The notes: generated by a model from the letters alone, not told the origin. Shown: positions 50,152 through 61,275, numbered from the stretch's first letter. The stretch: 64,000 nt of DNA from Saposhnikovia divaricata (GCA_036435485.1 CM071595.1:105640580-105704579), one strand, 5' to 3'. Made by a program: numbers and translations.

Positions 50152-51713
50152 TGTGTGATGGGCTGGATAATCATTTAATAGTGGTTAGAATTTGTTGTTG
50201 GAAGGTGATTAATGGAGTCATTGGGGAGGTAAAGTTTTAGTTACTGGTTTATATAGGTCTTAACTAGATTTTAAATCTTTGAGTCAGGGAAGGTTTTTTG
50301 GGCTTGCAGTGAGTTATAATGGGGGAGAAGATGTCTGGTTCATCTATCTCAAAGAAAAAGAGGTAATTATCTTCAAAATGTAAGGAGTTACTGCTTGTGC
50401 TCCCAAGAAAAGGAAATCTGATGAGTTAGAGGAAACTGGACACAGTAGCACAGTGAAGACTATGTTTACCGAATTCTATAGTGGGGTAATCGATTTAGCA
50501 ACAAACGACAAGACGGTCACATTCACTCCACCAGGATGCCTCAAAAAATCAGAATAAAACAAAAGTTATCACCATCAAGATGCTCCAGGTTATTTGTGTT
50601 TTTATTCTTTGGTATTTACTTTGCTTGGTTTCTCTCATGAATTTACAAATTTCACTACTTTTACTTAAGTTAAACGTAACAATAATACAAATTGATTCTG
50701 TTTTGAAGAAGAGAGTGTGACTTTTGTCTACTATCTAAAGAGAATGAGTCTTTTTTTGGTCTTTCTAGTATTGTTCAAAAAAGTCAGTACAGCAGCATTT
50801 TTACGCCTTAAGACATTAATATATAATTAGATTTTTTAACATGGATCTTTGTTGGAGAGTGATTTAGGTACTTCTTTTTCTGGTTTTGATTTCTGTTTTT
50901 TCGGTTTTCTTTGTTTTTTCTTTCAGTTTGATGCTGATTCGGTGAGTTAATTACTGTTCTTCCAAGTTGTTGACAATCGAGTTCTGTGATGACGTACGTG
51001 TAGTTTAGTGTGTTAATAGGGTTCAGTTCTGTGCTGTTTTTTGTGTTTCGTTTAGTGTGATAATTGGGTTGAGTTTACAGGTGTCTCGTTGTAGTTGCTG
51101 AGTGCTTAATGAGGTCTAGAAAGTAGAGTTAGTAGTAGCTGATTGAAAAGGGGTTGATAATTTATGTGGGTAAGAGTTAGGAATTTGATTTTTTGGAGTA
51201 GTGCTTCATTTGGTTATGCTATAAGTAGGTAGCAGCTGAGGATCGAGTGTCCGAATTATGTTGTTGAGTAGGTGCATTTTTGCTGCTAAGCTTTCTCTTT
51301 AGGTGGTCTGTTAGTGAAAAAGTGGATGGAAGATTTAGGATTAGAGGGTAGAGTTTAGAATCCTCAAAATGTAATGTGGTATTGGTTTTTGCTCCCAGAA
51401 AGATGAATATGTTAGAAAAATATTAGGTTGGGTTCACGCAACAGTGAGTTATCTTTAGATGTTTTTCCTTTAGATTAAATTCTCTCATTATATAAATTTA
51501 TAATTATGTGACCTGATATTAGTTTTAGTAATTCAAAAGAAAGCACACGGCCAGAGCGCCCCTCTCCTCGGGTTTGGTCGCATATGGGTATTTTTTTCCT
51601 AGCTTTGGTTTGTCTATTACGCATAAAGAGAAGAGAGAGTCGCTAAGCAAGAAGTATTTAAGCATAAAATTAACACCCTCTCTAGAATCAAAGACTTGAT
51701 GATGACCTGGTTT
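50152..51713. other. LINE 3' region, first part
   Basis: It is mostly noncoding. A short frame at 50388-50558 ends PPGCLKKSE and contains the basic string PKKRK, with no ATG of its own after the preceding stop. Phrases near 51000-51120 repeat those of the 5' UTR. The CACTA element interrupts it at 51714. Confidence 0.5.
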
Positions 51714-51731
51714 CACTACTAGAAATATGTC

Positions 51732-52335
51732 ATTAGACATCGGGTAAAAACCGATGTCTATTCTAAAAACAAACCAATGTCTTCGCGTGTGATGTTAAAA
51801 GTCTGAAGTTTAGACATCGGTTTTTCACTGATGTCTAATACATATTTACACATCGCTTTTCACTGTATTTCTAATGTCTTTGCCCTGAATCTTTTACTAG
51901 TTTATAAAATTTTGTAATATTGGCAACTTCAATATTGTTATATTATCAAGGTTAGAGCCACTTAAGCATGTAACACACAAGCTAGAAATAGACATTGACA
52001 TCGATAACTAAAACACTAACGATGTCTAAGAGGTTAATTATCATCAGTTCAATTTTAGAACCGATGTTAAAGATACTCTTAGACATCACATTTTTATAAT
52101 ATCCGATGTAAGATACTTTAAAGACCTCGATTTCACTAGTTAATTTTTTACGAATGATACCTTTCACATCGGTTTATTAGCAATACCTGTTGTTGAATGC
52201 ATGGTATTAACATCGGTTTTCAAATTAAACAATATTGTATGCCCTTATTAACATCGGTTTTTTGCATTATACTGATGTCTTTTTTGCTACAAACATTAGT
52301 GTAATCTAATTTCCACATCGGTTTTAAGACATCGT
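51732..52335. repeat. CACTA subterminal repeats, left side
   Basis: At least seven ACATCGG(T/G)TTTT-like words lie in both orientations, e.g. AGACATCGGGTAAAAACCGA at the very end, ACATCGGTTTTCAAATTA near 52211 and CACATCGGTTTTAAGACATC near 52315. Confidence 0.85.
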
Positions 52336-52631
52336 TTTTAGTTGTCTGTGATGTTAATTTGAATTGTCCCTGCTTAATTACGTAAACCAGTTTCAGCCTT
52401 AATGCTACAATATATATAGACATTTACCAAAAATCTCAACAAAAATATACCACATGATAACTAATATTGATCATTACCAAATTCAATGTTCACGATGAAT
52501 TCACAAAATAGCTCATATGGCTACAATTCAAGGTTATAGAAGGTTATAGGTTTAATCTGAAACCACTAGCTTCAGTCACTTGAAAGCTTTACTGTACCAC
52601 TTCATCACAACGATTACAATGACAACTACTG

Positions 52632-52772
52632 CTACCACTTATGCTACCATTATCATAGAATCCTCAAACTCGCTGCCAGCATATACATGTTCATATGAAG
52701 GATTCCATGAAAAGTGACTTGTAAAGTAGCTAGTGTCCATTGGACTCTCTGATGCCGGAACAAATGCAGCCT
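52632..52772 (-). pseudogene. Captured IRE-type AGC kinase fragment (C-terminal tail)
   Basis: After a TTTTACAG acceptor the minus strand reads AAFVPASESPMDTSYF, then TSHFSWNPSYEHVYAGSEFED, then runs to a stop (MIMVA*). This matches the AGC-kinase C-terminal extension of plant IRE/IREH1-type protein kinases (AAFVP..DTSYFTSR). The family's long Ser-rich tail is missing. It is the last captured segment in transcript order. Confidence 0.78.
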
Positions 52773-52879
52773 GTAAAATAGAAACTTGCAATATCAATCT
52801 GAGACATATAATGTTTAATCATGTCACATGTTAAGTACCAAAAATGGTCACACCTTCTGCCTGACAAGTGTGTCCCAAC

Positions 52880-53075
52880 TTTCCCAACAAATATATCTTC
52901 TTCTTCAGCTCTAGCAACAGCTGGGACAAGTTTCTCCCTGTAGTCCGAAGGATTCTTTTTGAGGGGTGGCGGTGGTGGTGGAAGGATTTCTCTATCCATT
53001 TGATTCTTAATGAAACCAGGCTTTAAGGCCTTCACATTATCATCATATTCACTTTGAAATGATATCTTTGCTGCC
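52880..53075 (-). pseudogene. Captured SMU2/RED fragment, third exon piece
   Basis: The minus-strand frame reads YDDNVKALKPGFIKNQ, DREILPPPPPPLKKNP and PAVARAEEEDIFVGK. This matches the middle of plant SMU2 (RED/IK homologue, a spliceosome-associated protein), with its Pro run and ARAE.DDIFVG motif. The frame runs on into unrelated residues, so the downstream exon junction is not the original one. Confidence 0.8.
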
Positions 53076-54292
53076 AATTACATATTAAACTTTGTAAATA
53101 TGAAGAAGTGATAGCCCAGAAAGGATTTAATTGAGGGCGGAGTCCAAAGTCCATTGGCCTCTGAAAAACGAGATAGACAAGAAACAGGCATTGTACACGT
53201 GCAGAAAAACTAGGAACAAAAAAATTCCAATAGAGGAATAATGCTAACTTAAATGCATAATCGTACAGCAAATTGACTTTAAGGAAATATTTTCTACTCA
53301 CATGATTTCACAAAAACAATATATTTGATCCGATTTCCAGCTCAGATATAAAGTAACCAAAATATAAGTAGACAAGTAGTTAAGCCAATTGGAAGGTTTT
53401 CGTAGCTAAAGTAACCACACAGCATGCAAAATTTGGGCAGGTAAACTGAGACGCACAACAGAATCATTCAACACATTTCAAATTAGAACCTTATTCTATA
53501 TATTTAATAGGTGTGAATTCAAATTCTACTCATTTTTCCACAAATTATCTTGATATTTTGGTATGATATAATGAGTCGAATCATTCGATTAATTATATAC
53601 ATAACAAATTTAAAGATGTATAATTATCTTAATATTTCGGCACCAGGTTCATAAGGCCTTGCTAACTTGATGTCAAAGTTATTCTCAGTAACTAAAAACA
53701 TGCATATGGTGAACAAATATGTCTAATAATTGCTAGGATCACCAATACTTCGCTACTAAAGTTATAAAACATACTCTCATTTTTTTTAATTGACACCAGA
53801 AACTTATACACGATTTGCACTTTACAGGTGTCTTAGATACTCAATGGGAGTAAGAAAAACAAGACACATAACAGGCTTTTCGAGCATCTAAACTGAAATT
53901 AATTAGGGCAAGTGGCCTCAAAGATATACATTAAACGCAAGTGGATGACTTTTTCAGAGTAGAGGAGGTTAAGTACCCTCGAAACAATCAAATATTCACA
54001 AACACACAGAGGTTATATATATTCTAAAAAATAAATCTGATAGATGCAAAAAAACACGGAAGTGAACGTATGTTAAATTTGCTGACTACATAGACAAAAT
54101 GCATTTGAAGAACAGACAAAATGCAGACACACATTTAGCCAACAGGCAATAATAGACACACATTTAGCCAACATGCAATTACAATATTACACATTTATTA
54201 AAGATCAAGATTTTCAGAGACTATACAAGAAGTAAAATGATTTATTAAAAAAAAGGACAACAAAAGATTGTGAAGGAAAGCTACAGAAACAC

Positions 54293-54416
54293 CTTTTCCA
54301 TCTTTTTCTTTCTTCTTTTTCTTCAAAACCTTTCCAGATGACCCAAGGCGAAGATATGACATAACTTTAGCAATTTGATCCAGCACAGAACCATCAACAC
54401 TAACAATAATCATTTC
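54293..54416 (-). pseudogene. Captured SMU2/RED fragment, second exon
   Basis: An exon bounded by ACAG and GT reads EMIIVSVDGSVLDQIAKV, then MSYLRLGSSGKVLKKKKKE, a hallmark of the RED-like domain of SMU2. It is in phase with the preceding exon (CPVPE|EM). No stop is present in the exon. Confidence 0.87.
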
Positions 54417-54503
54417 CTGTGTGTTACAAGAATTGTATGATTGTCAAGTGGCATAACTAAAAATATATAGGATTGTCACAAATGTGAAATAATAGAGAAG
54501 AAC

Positions 54504-54572
54504 CTCAGGAACAGGACAGTCAGCCTTACTCCTTTGCAGAGTGGTTGGAATGTCATTAGAAAAACCAGTCTC
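54504..54572 (-). pseudogene. Captured SMU2/RED fragment, first exon
   Basis: After GGCAG, the exon reads ETGFSNDIPTTLQRSKADCP then VPE|GT, the conserved RED_N segment of SMU2. The intron to the next exon (54417-54503) is short and has a GT donor and AG acceptor. Confidence 0.87.
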
Positions 54573-54982
54573 CTGCCATACACAGAAATTTTTGGTCAGT
54601 AAATATTGCTCCATGTGATATTGTGATGCCTTCAATTACATCCGTGGAAAAATTGATTCCGGATATTGGGATGTGCAACACATTATTATAAAATATATGA
54701 CAATAATTACTATAATGCTGGTATTCTGAAAATATTGAATATTGTGCATATGTGATTTATAAATATATTAGACATATATATATATACACTCTGCAGCTGA
54801 AAGTATAAGACACGATAAGCAGTACTGTCACTCTATTGATATCTCAATGTTTTGCAAGTTATCAATGTTTTAATTGAAAAATGGATGTTGCTTCACCTGT
54901 ATAATGAGCGTACACATATTATTGACATGAAAGGTTTACAGAATATAATGATACGTGCATATTTTACTAGATGACAGAGATA

Positions 54983-55045
54983 CATCTGATGCTCCTCCAG
55001 CTCCAAGTCTCTGATTAGGACCTTCTGTCAATAGAAGAACTCCAT
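54983..55045 (-). pseudogene. Captured IRE-type kinase fragment (subdomain XI region)
   Basis: The minus strand reads LLTEGPNQRLGAGGASDV, matching the end of the kinase domain of IRE-type AGC kinases (LL.EDPNQRLGARGASEV). The Arg of this motif is Gly here. It lies upstream of the SMU2 exons, whereas the C-terminal tail piece of the same gene type lies downstream of them. Confidence 0.72.
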
Positions 55046-55184
55046 TAATGAATAATAGCCCAAGATGAAGTAATAGACGAATTCTAAACAATAGATTCAA
55101 GTGGCTATATACATACTATATAGAAAGTTGACTGAAATTGCTATGTAACCAAAGACCGATGATTACCTTTACTCAGATAATTAC

Positions 55185-55277
55185 CTTTTCAAGTTCTTCT
55201 TAAACAGCCTTGGCAATGTCATTTTTCTGCTCAAAAGCAGCATCTAGGCTGAGCTTAGGAACCGTACCTCTGATAAC
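55185..55277 (-). pseudogene. Captured HIR (band-7/SPFH) fragment, second exon
   Basis: Between AATTTAG and GTAATT the exon reads VIRGTVPKLSLDAAFEQK then NDIAKAV*EELEK. It corresponds to the SPFH region of hypersensitive-induced reaction proteins (membrane-microdomain band-7 proteins of plant immunity). A TAA replaces one Glu codon. Splice signals are intact and in phase with the preceding exon (TTTGATG|GT). Confidence 0.87.
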
Positions 55278-55406
55278 TAAATTGAAAACAAGTTCAAAGT
55301 GTGCAAAATGTAAAACACCTAAATTAATTTTGACATTATGATACATTAGCAAAACATGTGTTCAAGCAATAGAAAAACAACTTGGTGTGTAGGATTAGAT
55401 CAATAC

Positions 55407-55527
55407 CATCAAAGACGTAGGCCTGAATCTGAGTCCTTGTATTTAAGAGTCGGTAAAACGCATCATTGGCCTTTTCTGACAGGGCACGGTACTGAATTGA
55501 TGCTACAACATTGACGAATACATTATC
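55407..55527 (-). pseudogene. Captured HIR fragment, first exon
   Basis: After TTACAG it reads DNVFVNVVASIQYRALSEKA then NDAFYRLLNTRTQIQAYVFD, a strongly conserved HIR segment, with no stop and a GT donor. Only these two exons of HIR are seen; both ends of the gene are absent. Confidence 0.88.
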
Positions 55528-55820
55528 CTGTAACCAACAAGAATCATTTCAGTTCTGATAATTTGTAAGCTAAGCTCTAAGATTCTGTACATAAATGACA
55601 TCCAGCAATGCATATAAGCTCTAAAATCCCAACCACTGTTTTACTTTATAAGACTTCTAATTGGAAACTGAATCAACAGTTAAAAGCATTAAATTGGCAT
55701 GTAAACAATTTGGGATACATTGACAAATTAACCACAAAATCTCATCTAATCAAAGTAACAAAATTAATCCCCTTTATCTCTTCCACATTATAACACTAAG
55801 CAAAAAGCTTGAAAAATAAT

Positions 55821-55911
55821 TTAAATTCCAGTAAAAGCCTTTTTTCCACCATCTGAAGACCCAGCTGGAATCACTTTCAGCACATTAAATCTCACTGTCT
55901 TTGACAATGGC
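55821..55911 (-). pseudogene. Captured cytosolic RPS11 (uS17) fragment, last exon with stop
   Basis: After CACAG it reads PLSKTVRFNVLKVIPAGSS then DGGKKAFTGI and the natural TAA stop. This is the exact C terminus of eukaryotic small-subunit protein uS17 (RPS11). It is in phase with the upstream exon (QC R|P). Confidence 0.9.
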
Positions 55912-55994
55912 CTGTGAATGGGAACAGTATTTCAATACTGAATCTACAAAAGAAAAACTTGGTACTGGAGAAGACCAAAATACTTGCTACTAAC

Positions 55995-56083
55995 CTGCAC
56001 TGGCCAATAATAACATTGTCACCCTCCTTCACACAGAAGTAGGGAAAATGTGAGCTGGAATATTTGAATGCCTCTTCTCATAC
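55995..56083 (-). pseudogene. Captured RPS11 (uS17) fragment, middle exon
   Basis: It reads YEKRHSNIPAHIFPYFCVKE then GDNVIIGQC, with CAACAG before and GTTAGT after. A few substitutions relative to the family are apparent (FPYFC for SPCFR), suggesting relaxed constraint. Confidence 0.9.
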
Positions 56084-56160
56084 CTGTTGAAACACAAGCT
56101 TGACATTTTCGAACAGAACAAATAAAAAAAGCAAACTAGTACAGAGGACCATAAATTTAC

Positions 56161-56279
56161 CTCTGGTGTTTCTTGACGTAATGCAAGTAGTTACGTCGAA
56201 CAATGATGGTCCTCACCATTTTGGCACTGTGGCAAGTACCAGCAAGAATACGGCCCCTAATAGATACATCTCCAGTAGC
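56161..56279 (-). pseudogene. Captured RPS11 (uS17) fragment, upstream exon piece
   Basis: It reads GDVSIRGRILAGTCHSAKM then VRTIIVRRNYLHYVKKHQR and a GT donor. The upstream junction (near 56279) is inside the family's CPFTG.VSIRG segment, so the gene was cut there; the N terminus of RPS11 is missing. Confidence 0.87.
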
Positions 56280-56394
56280 TATATATGCACGAATAAAACA
56301 CAATTTCATCTCTCAACGCACCGCAACAGGTCAATGGTGTGTTTGTGTGTGCTCTTTACATAATTTACACACACAATTCAATCATGTATACAAG

Positions 56395-56721
56395 CTATAG
56401 TACAACTATAGTGAAACTTTTGAAGGATGATTTGGGGGTTGAAGTTATTTTTGCAGCCACTACAAGTATCACTTTGAATTCGGACGCAGACTTTAAGAAT
56501 ACCATCGTAGTAGGATTTCCCACACAGTTAGAATCTCCAACCAGGAGACCGGCAGATTTGCATCGTCTCAAGGTCACTAGAAAGTCATTGTACAACTGGT
56601 TATAGAAGAGACTGGGTGCATCTACAGGATAACTATTTCGCATCCAGGCAAGATTTTGTAGATAATAATAGTTAGCTTGTAAGTTTGTATGTCTTACCTT
56701 CTTTACTAGGAAAGAGAACAA
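56395..56721 (-). CDS. Unrecognised 108-codon ORF inside the CACTA element
   Basis: It reads from ATG on the same strand as the captured exons and lies just upstream of the RPS11 piece. The sequence (e.g. VDAPSLFYNQLYNDFLVTLR, SAGLLVGDSNCVGNPTT) shows no motif I recognise and no signal peptide. It may be another captured gene piece or chance. An overlapping plus-strand frame of 88 codons exists, so coding status is uncertain. Confidence 0.25.
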   Translation of the reverse strand: MFSFLVKKVRHTNLQANYYYLQNLAWMRNSYPVDAPSLFYNQLYNDFLVTLRRCKSAGLLVGDSNCVGNPTTMVFLKSASEFKVILVVAAKITSTPKSSFKSFTIVVL

Positions 56722-57309
56722 TATACTTTACAAACTCGCAAACCCATAAACTTTAAAAAAACAAACGAACAAACAAAAAACAAACAAACAAAGAAAAAAG
56801 AAAATACCAATGCTTCCAAAGCCATAAACTCCAACCCAAAGCTCCAAAGTCGCAAACCCAGATCTCCAAAGCTCCAAACTCGCAACCCAAAACTCCAACC
56901 TTCAAGCTCCGAATCTGTTGAAGAAATAAAGAAAATGAGGTAAAGGAAAGAAACAAATGAAGAAATGAATTACTATTGAAAGTAGTAATTGAAAGATATC
57001 GGAGTTTTAATTGAAAGTAGGAAAGCTAGGGTTACGTTTGAGAAAGAAAGGACGAGAGAGCTCAGTTGTGATTTTCATTTGGGGATCGAGTAATAATCTG
57101 TAAGAAAGGAAGATATCTTTTGTTTAATGTAATTTTTATGAATTTTGTTTTAAGATTTTAATGTTTTAGGGGATAGCTGACAGGGGTTGTAAGAGAGCGG
57201 GAGGGGAAATTTAGTTTAAGGGGGAAAATTTTGTTAAAGGGGGAAAGTAATTGTAGAAAATTTTCTAAGGCGGGGAAAAGATGGGGGAGGTCGTTGTTGT
57301 AATTTTTTA

Positions 57310-57515
57310 AAAGAGTTTTAGACATCGCTTTAAAAGAAACCTGATGTCTGAGTCGTTGTTAGAATTTTTTAAAAAGTTTTAGACATCGCTTTTTAAGTAA
57401 AACTGATGTCTGAATTATAACAGACATCGGTTTTAAAATAGTCGATGTAATAAAGGCTTTTAACATCGGTGGCATTTGTAACCGATGTCTTAAGTGCGAT
57501 GTCTAATCCTGTTTT
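57310..57515. repeat. CACTA subterminal repeats, right side
   Basis: Alternating AGACATCGCTTT / CTGATGTCT and ACATCGGTTTTAAAATAG words mirror the left end; they are spaced every 30-60 bp up to the terminal CACCACTAAAA. Confidence 0.85.
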
Positions 57516-57528
57516 TTTAGTGGTGTTT

Positions 57529-58603
57529 AGGTTCTATCTTAAGAGGCTAGGTGGTGAAACTAGAGTTTCTGGTTAAATGTCCATTGTTTCTATTGGTGTT
57601 AGCATTTAAGAGTTCTAAAGGTTATTAGGTACAAAATTTTAGGGAGATCAGGTTTCCCTAGTGTAATATTATAGTTTATGCACAACTTGACTTATCTGTG
57701 TCCAAATTTTGAGATATTATTATTTTTATCTCAATAGAAAATGAATTGTTATTAAAGTTAAACACATTGTTTTCTAATTCTATCCCAGGGTATCTTTTTT
57801 GTTTTAATGTACCTAATAGGGTGAATATCCATTTTTAAAAAGTAGAATTTAATTAGTTTTAAGTATCAACATACACTGGTTAATAGTATCAAGTGTCTAA
57901 CCAAAGGATTTTTCCATTTGTTGGTTTTCTAATAAGCTTATACTAGTTAATATAGATTTTAATCTTATGTAGTTGAGCGTGTGGATGTAGAGGCCTTTTA
58001 TCAGGTGTTAACTGTCGAACTATTTTATACAACTAACCAAAATGGAATTTTGGTTAGATGTATAAAATTGTTCTTTTTTAGTTAAAATTTTTCTGTGTTT
58101 AACAATATTTTTTAGGTTTCTCAATAAAAGGTTTTTTGTAATAGACTTATGTGTTTATGTTTTTTGGTGATCTTTCAGAATGTTGGAATGGTCAGCGGTA
58201 GAAAGATGACGGATGGAGGCAGAATGTTTGAAACAAGGAGTCTTTAGCATTATTTTCTCAATGTTATGAATATCGTTGTATTGTTTGGAGGGTGGGCACT
58301 CTTTTTTCCCCCTCGAGTTTTTTCCCATTGGGTTTTGCTCTTGTGGGGTTTTTAACGAGGCCTACCTGTGTAAGGAGTCTTCTTCGCTGATATAGGGGTG
58401 AGATTGTCTAAAATTCCGGAGGAATCTCTCTCTCATGGTAGTCGTAATTCAGTTTACGACCCATGGATTGGTTAAACATACCTTTCGGTTAGATGATTAG
58501 CTTTTATGGATGGAAGAATGTCTCATGTTTTTCCTTTTCTTCTCGGATTGTGTATCTTTTTCTATAAATGAAAGCTGTTTCATTTTGCAAAAAAAAAAAA
58601 AAC
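57529..58603 (+). other. LINE 3' UTR and poly(A)
   Basis: The 3' untranslated tail of the LINE resumes after the CACTA element. It has the pyrimidine/G-rich phrase CCCATTGGGTTTTGCTCTTG..TTTTTAACGAGGC (58325-58365) typical of plant L1 tails and ends in a run of A (58589-58602). Confidence 0.75.
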
Positions 58604-58613
58604 TTCAAAATAC
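58604..58613. repeat. LINE target-site duplication, right copy
   Basis: TTCAAAATAC directly after the poly(A) is identical to 38804-38813. Confidence 0.9.
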
Positions 58614-61273
58614 ATGTATGCACAAGGGCTGACTCTGTTTTAACAGTTCACATTTTATTTATTTATGAATTCGTTACTTATCCGTTTTTAACGAGCCTTA
58701 TCATTCTGGAAAGGTCTTGGAATTGTCTTCGAATTCCGTGTTCTGTACTTTTTAATTTGGACTGTTCTTGATAGAATAAAGAGGTTTCTTTCCAGGATGG
58801 TCATAGCAGATTGTTAAGTGTAATAGTCATTTTGGTGTATTGTGAATTATGGTTGCAAGTATGGTTGTAAGTAATGTCAAATAACTATATTAGTAAGTTG
58901 AATGCTTGTTTATGTTATGAAATGATTGTTGTTTGTGTCAATTGTATTCCGACTGGGAATGTGATATAAGTGGGGAAGTGCTGCCAAAATTTTCTAAATC
59001 TTAAACCTTTCTAAATATTATCAACACACTTTCCACTGCTAGCTATCATATGATCAATCGGAATACCTTATATGTTACTTGTTATGTGAGTTATGTGTTA
59101 TATGATTAGAATGTCGTATGCATGCTAGATATACAAATATATGAATATATGTTTACATAATTATGTGTTAACGACTATAAGGATACTCGCTGTTGACTTT
59201 GAGTTTAATTTATGATTTAAGATTTGTCGGCCATAGACCCTAGATGTTATAAAGTTATTAAGTGTATATTGATTGGTTGATTTGGTGATTGTCGTAAGGT
59301 GTTGTATACACAGGGAAGTGTTTTATAGAAATATTTGTGATTAAGTTAAACGTGTTAGAGTGTGCGTACTAGCGTCGGTAGAACGTATTTTATCCCGAAA
59401 ACTGAAGTACCGTATTATGTTAACTATAGAATCGATGTACGGACTCGATCGCGGTGAATCAGATTGGTGGCAATCGCAAGTGTATCGAATCCAAAGAGGA
59501 TCAAATCAGAGGATTGGACACGTGGGACAAACGAAGGAATGTTCCCTCTAAATCGTCAAGCGTACTTATTAGCTAGGACCTAAGGCAAGTCTACTAACCG
59601 CACTCTTTCGTTCAAAGTATGCATGTTTTGAAAATATCTATGTTGCATGCTCAAGTATAATATTACGCTTTCTTAAAAACAAAAATTTTGCAAATGCTTT
59701 ATTTAAACTCGTAATTCGTGAGAAATCGTTCAAGTGAAGTAGCTTGTTAAGGCAAGTGTTAACTCCCTTCTTTGGAACCTTATAGCATGAACCTTATTGA
59801 TATTGAGATTTGCCTTGTGATTCTTATTCCTGAAATAATACCTTTGCTATACCCTGAATCGAATCTCAAATATTATTCTGATTGTACCTTTGATTTACCA
59901 TATGAGCGTATTTAATACCTATGATCAGTTCTTGAATCCCTTTCGAATGACTATTCAGATTTATAATCAACTTGTTGAAAAGCGTGAACCAGTTTTATTT
60001 AAATCTCATTATACTAGGCTGATCTTTTGTCAGTAAGTATAGGGAATGTTTTATTGCTTGAATATTGAAATTGTTGATTTATGATCAACTTGATTCTTAA
60101 AAAGGATTGAGTGGTATAAAAATAAAAATGTTTTAGACCGTGATGTCGGTCTGTTATTATATGGCTTTATGCCTTGGCCAATGTCAATAAGTGCCACCAG
60201 GATCCTACAATAAAGGAGGAATCACATGTACGGGTGTGATATCCGGAGCTATTTGCGGGCTGATCACCCGGCTAGCTCGTAGCGTTCAAGTTGAAATCCC
60301 AAGTTTTTAAAATGTTTTTAAAATTAATGATTATAGTTGTAAACTCTTATCATGATATCTCATTCCTTATGATTTAGTTCTTCAGAACTTAAACCAGATT
60401 TGGATATTGCTTATTCGTCAGAACTTTGTTGAATATCCCTTTGCTACATTTGATAACTATAACATTGTTAGTAGTTAACCCTGATAAAGTTATTGTGAAC
60501 CTCTTAATTATTCATCCCTCAAGTTTTTATACTTGTCTATTCTACTATGAGATTTACTGAGATAAACATCAAAATTGATTTATAGTCTGTAAAGAGAATT
60601 TCTTATTAAAGTTCGTTGTTTAAACGTCAAAAATTGTTTTAAAGTTTTGGAAGTGAATCATTTATTGAATTCTACAAACCTCCTTCCTATTTGTAAATTA
60701 TTATTATGAATATTTCAAAAATAGTATCATCCACATGTTGGATTTGAAACCTTCAGAGTTTTTCCAAAAGTATCTTAGTATACTCTATTAATAAACTTGC
60801 TAATCATTTCTTTTGCTTATTCTTGCTTTTGTTTTAAATCTTATTTTACAAAGATAAATAGTTGATGTGATGATCTAGATTAGCTACTTGGATCAAGATG
60901 GTTTGGCTTAGAGCATTATGTCTTCCGAAATAGTCTACTAGATGTATAGTTAGACTGGTAACGTATTTATTACATGTTTTGAAATATTTGTTGTATTAGA
61001 ATATTGTGGTTGTTATATACCTTATATCAAGGTGATGCTAACAGCATAAGATTGTATAAGAGATTGTTGTAATAAGAGTTGTGAGTTAATAAAAGAAGTT
61101 ATTATTATGTTTTTTTTGGATTTCTTGTTTTCTAGTCTATAACCTGAAAAGATCATGTTAGGTTGTGGTCGGATGTCATGTTTTAGATTTAATATTGGCA
61201 GTTGATTGTTTGATTATTAAGGTTTTCCACAGTAGCGACCCATATCCTTGACCCCGGATTTGGGGGCGTTACA
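58614..61273 (+). mobile_element. LARD-2: 5' LTR, right part
   Basis: This is the continuation of the LTR broken by the LINE. It contains the CTGATCACCCGGCTAGCTCG block (60260) shared with LARD-1 at 6350, and ends CCCCGGATTTGGGGGCGTTACA. Its TG...CA partner start is at 36746. Confidence 0.85.
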
Positions 61274-61275
61274 AG

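Larger units (their letters stand above)
51714..57525 (-). mobile_element. Non-autonomous CACTA transposon with captured host gene fragments
   Basis: The ends are CACTACTAGAAATATG at 51714 and, inverted, CACCACTAAAAAAAC at 57525. The flanking 3-bp duplication is TTT (51711-51713 and 57526-57528). Both ends carry many copies of ACATCGGTTTT, often as inverted pairs (AGACATCGG...CCGATGTCT), the subterminal transposase-binding pattern of this superfamily. No transposase frame is present. The 5.8-kb interior holds exons from at least four host genes, all readable on the minus strand, plus noncoding DNA. It inserted into the LINE 3' region. Confidence 0.92.
38814..58603 (+). mobile_element. L1-type LINE, carrying two later insertions
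   Basis: Evidence comprises the 10-bp target duplication, a 3' poly(A) run (58589-58602), ORF1 with a DUF4283/CCHC layout, ORF2 with an endonuclease, zf-RVT and RNase H, and a long 5' UTR (38814-40841). The inserted pieces are a minus-strand long-LTR element remnant (44056-48718) and a CACTA transposon (51714-57525). The reverse-transcriptase core between endonuclease and zf-RVT is missing. The copy is old and nonfunctional. Confidence 0.9.

Noticed and set aside
51525..51740. 71-codon ORF spanning the CACTA left end
   Set aside because: It crosses an insertion boundary and has no motif.
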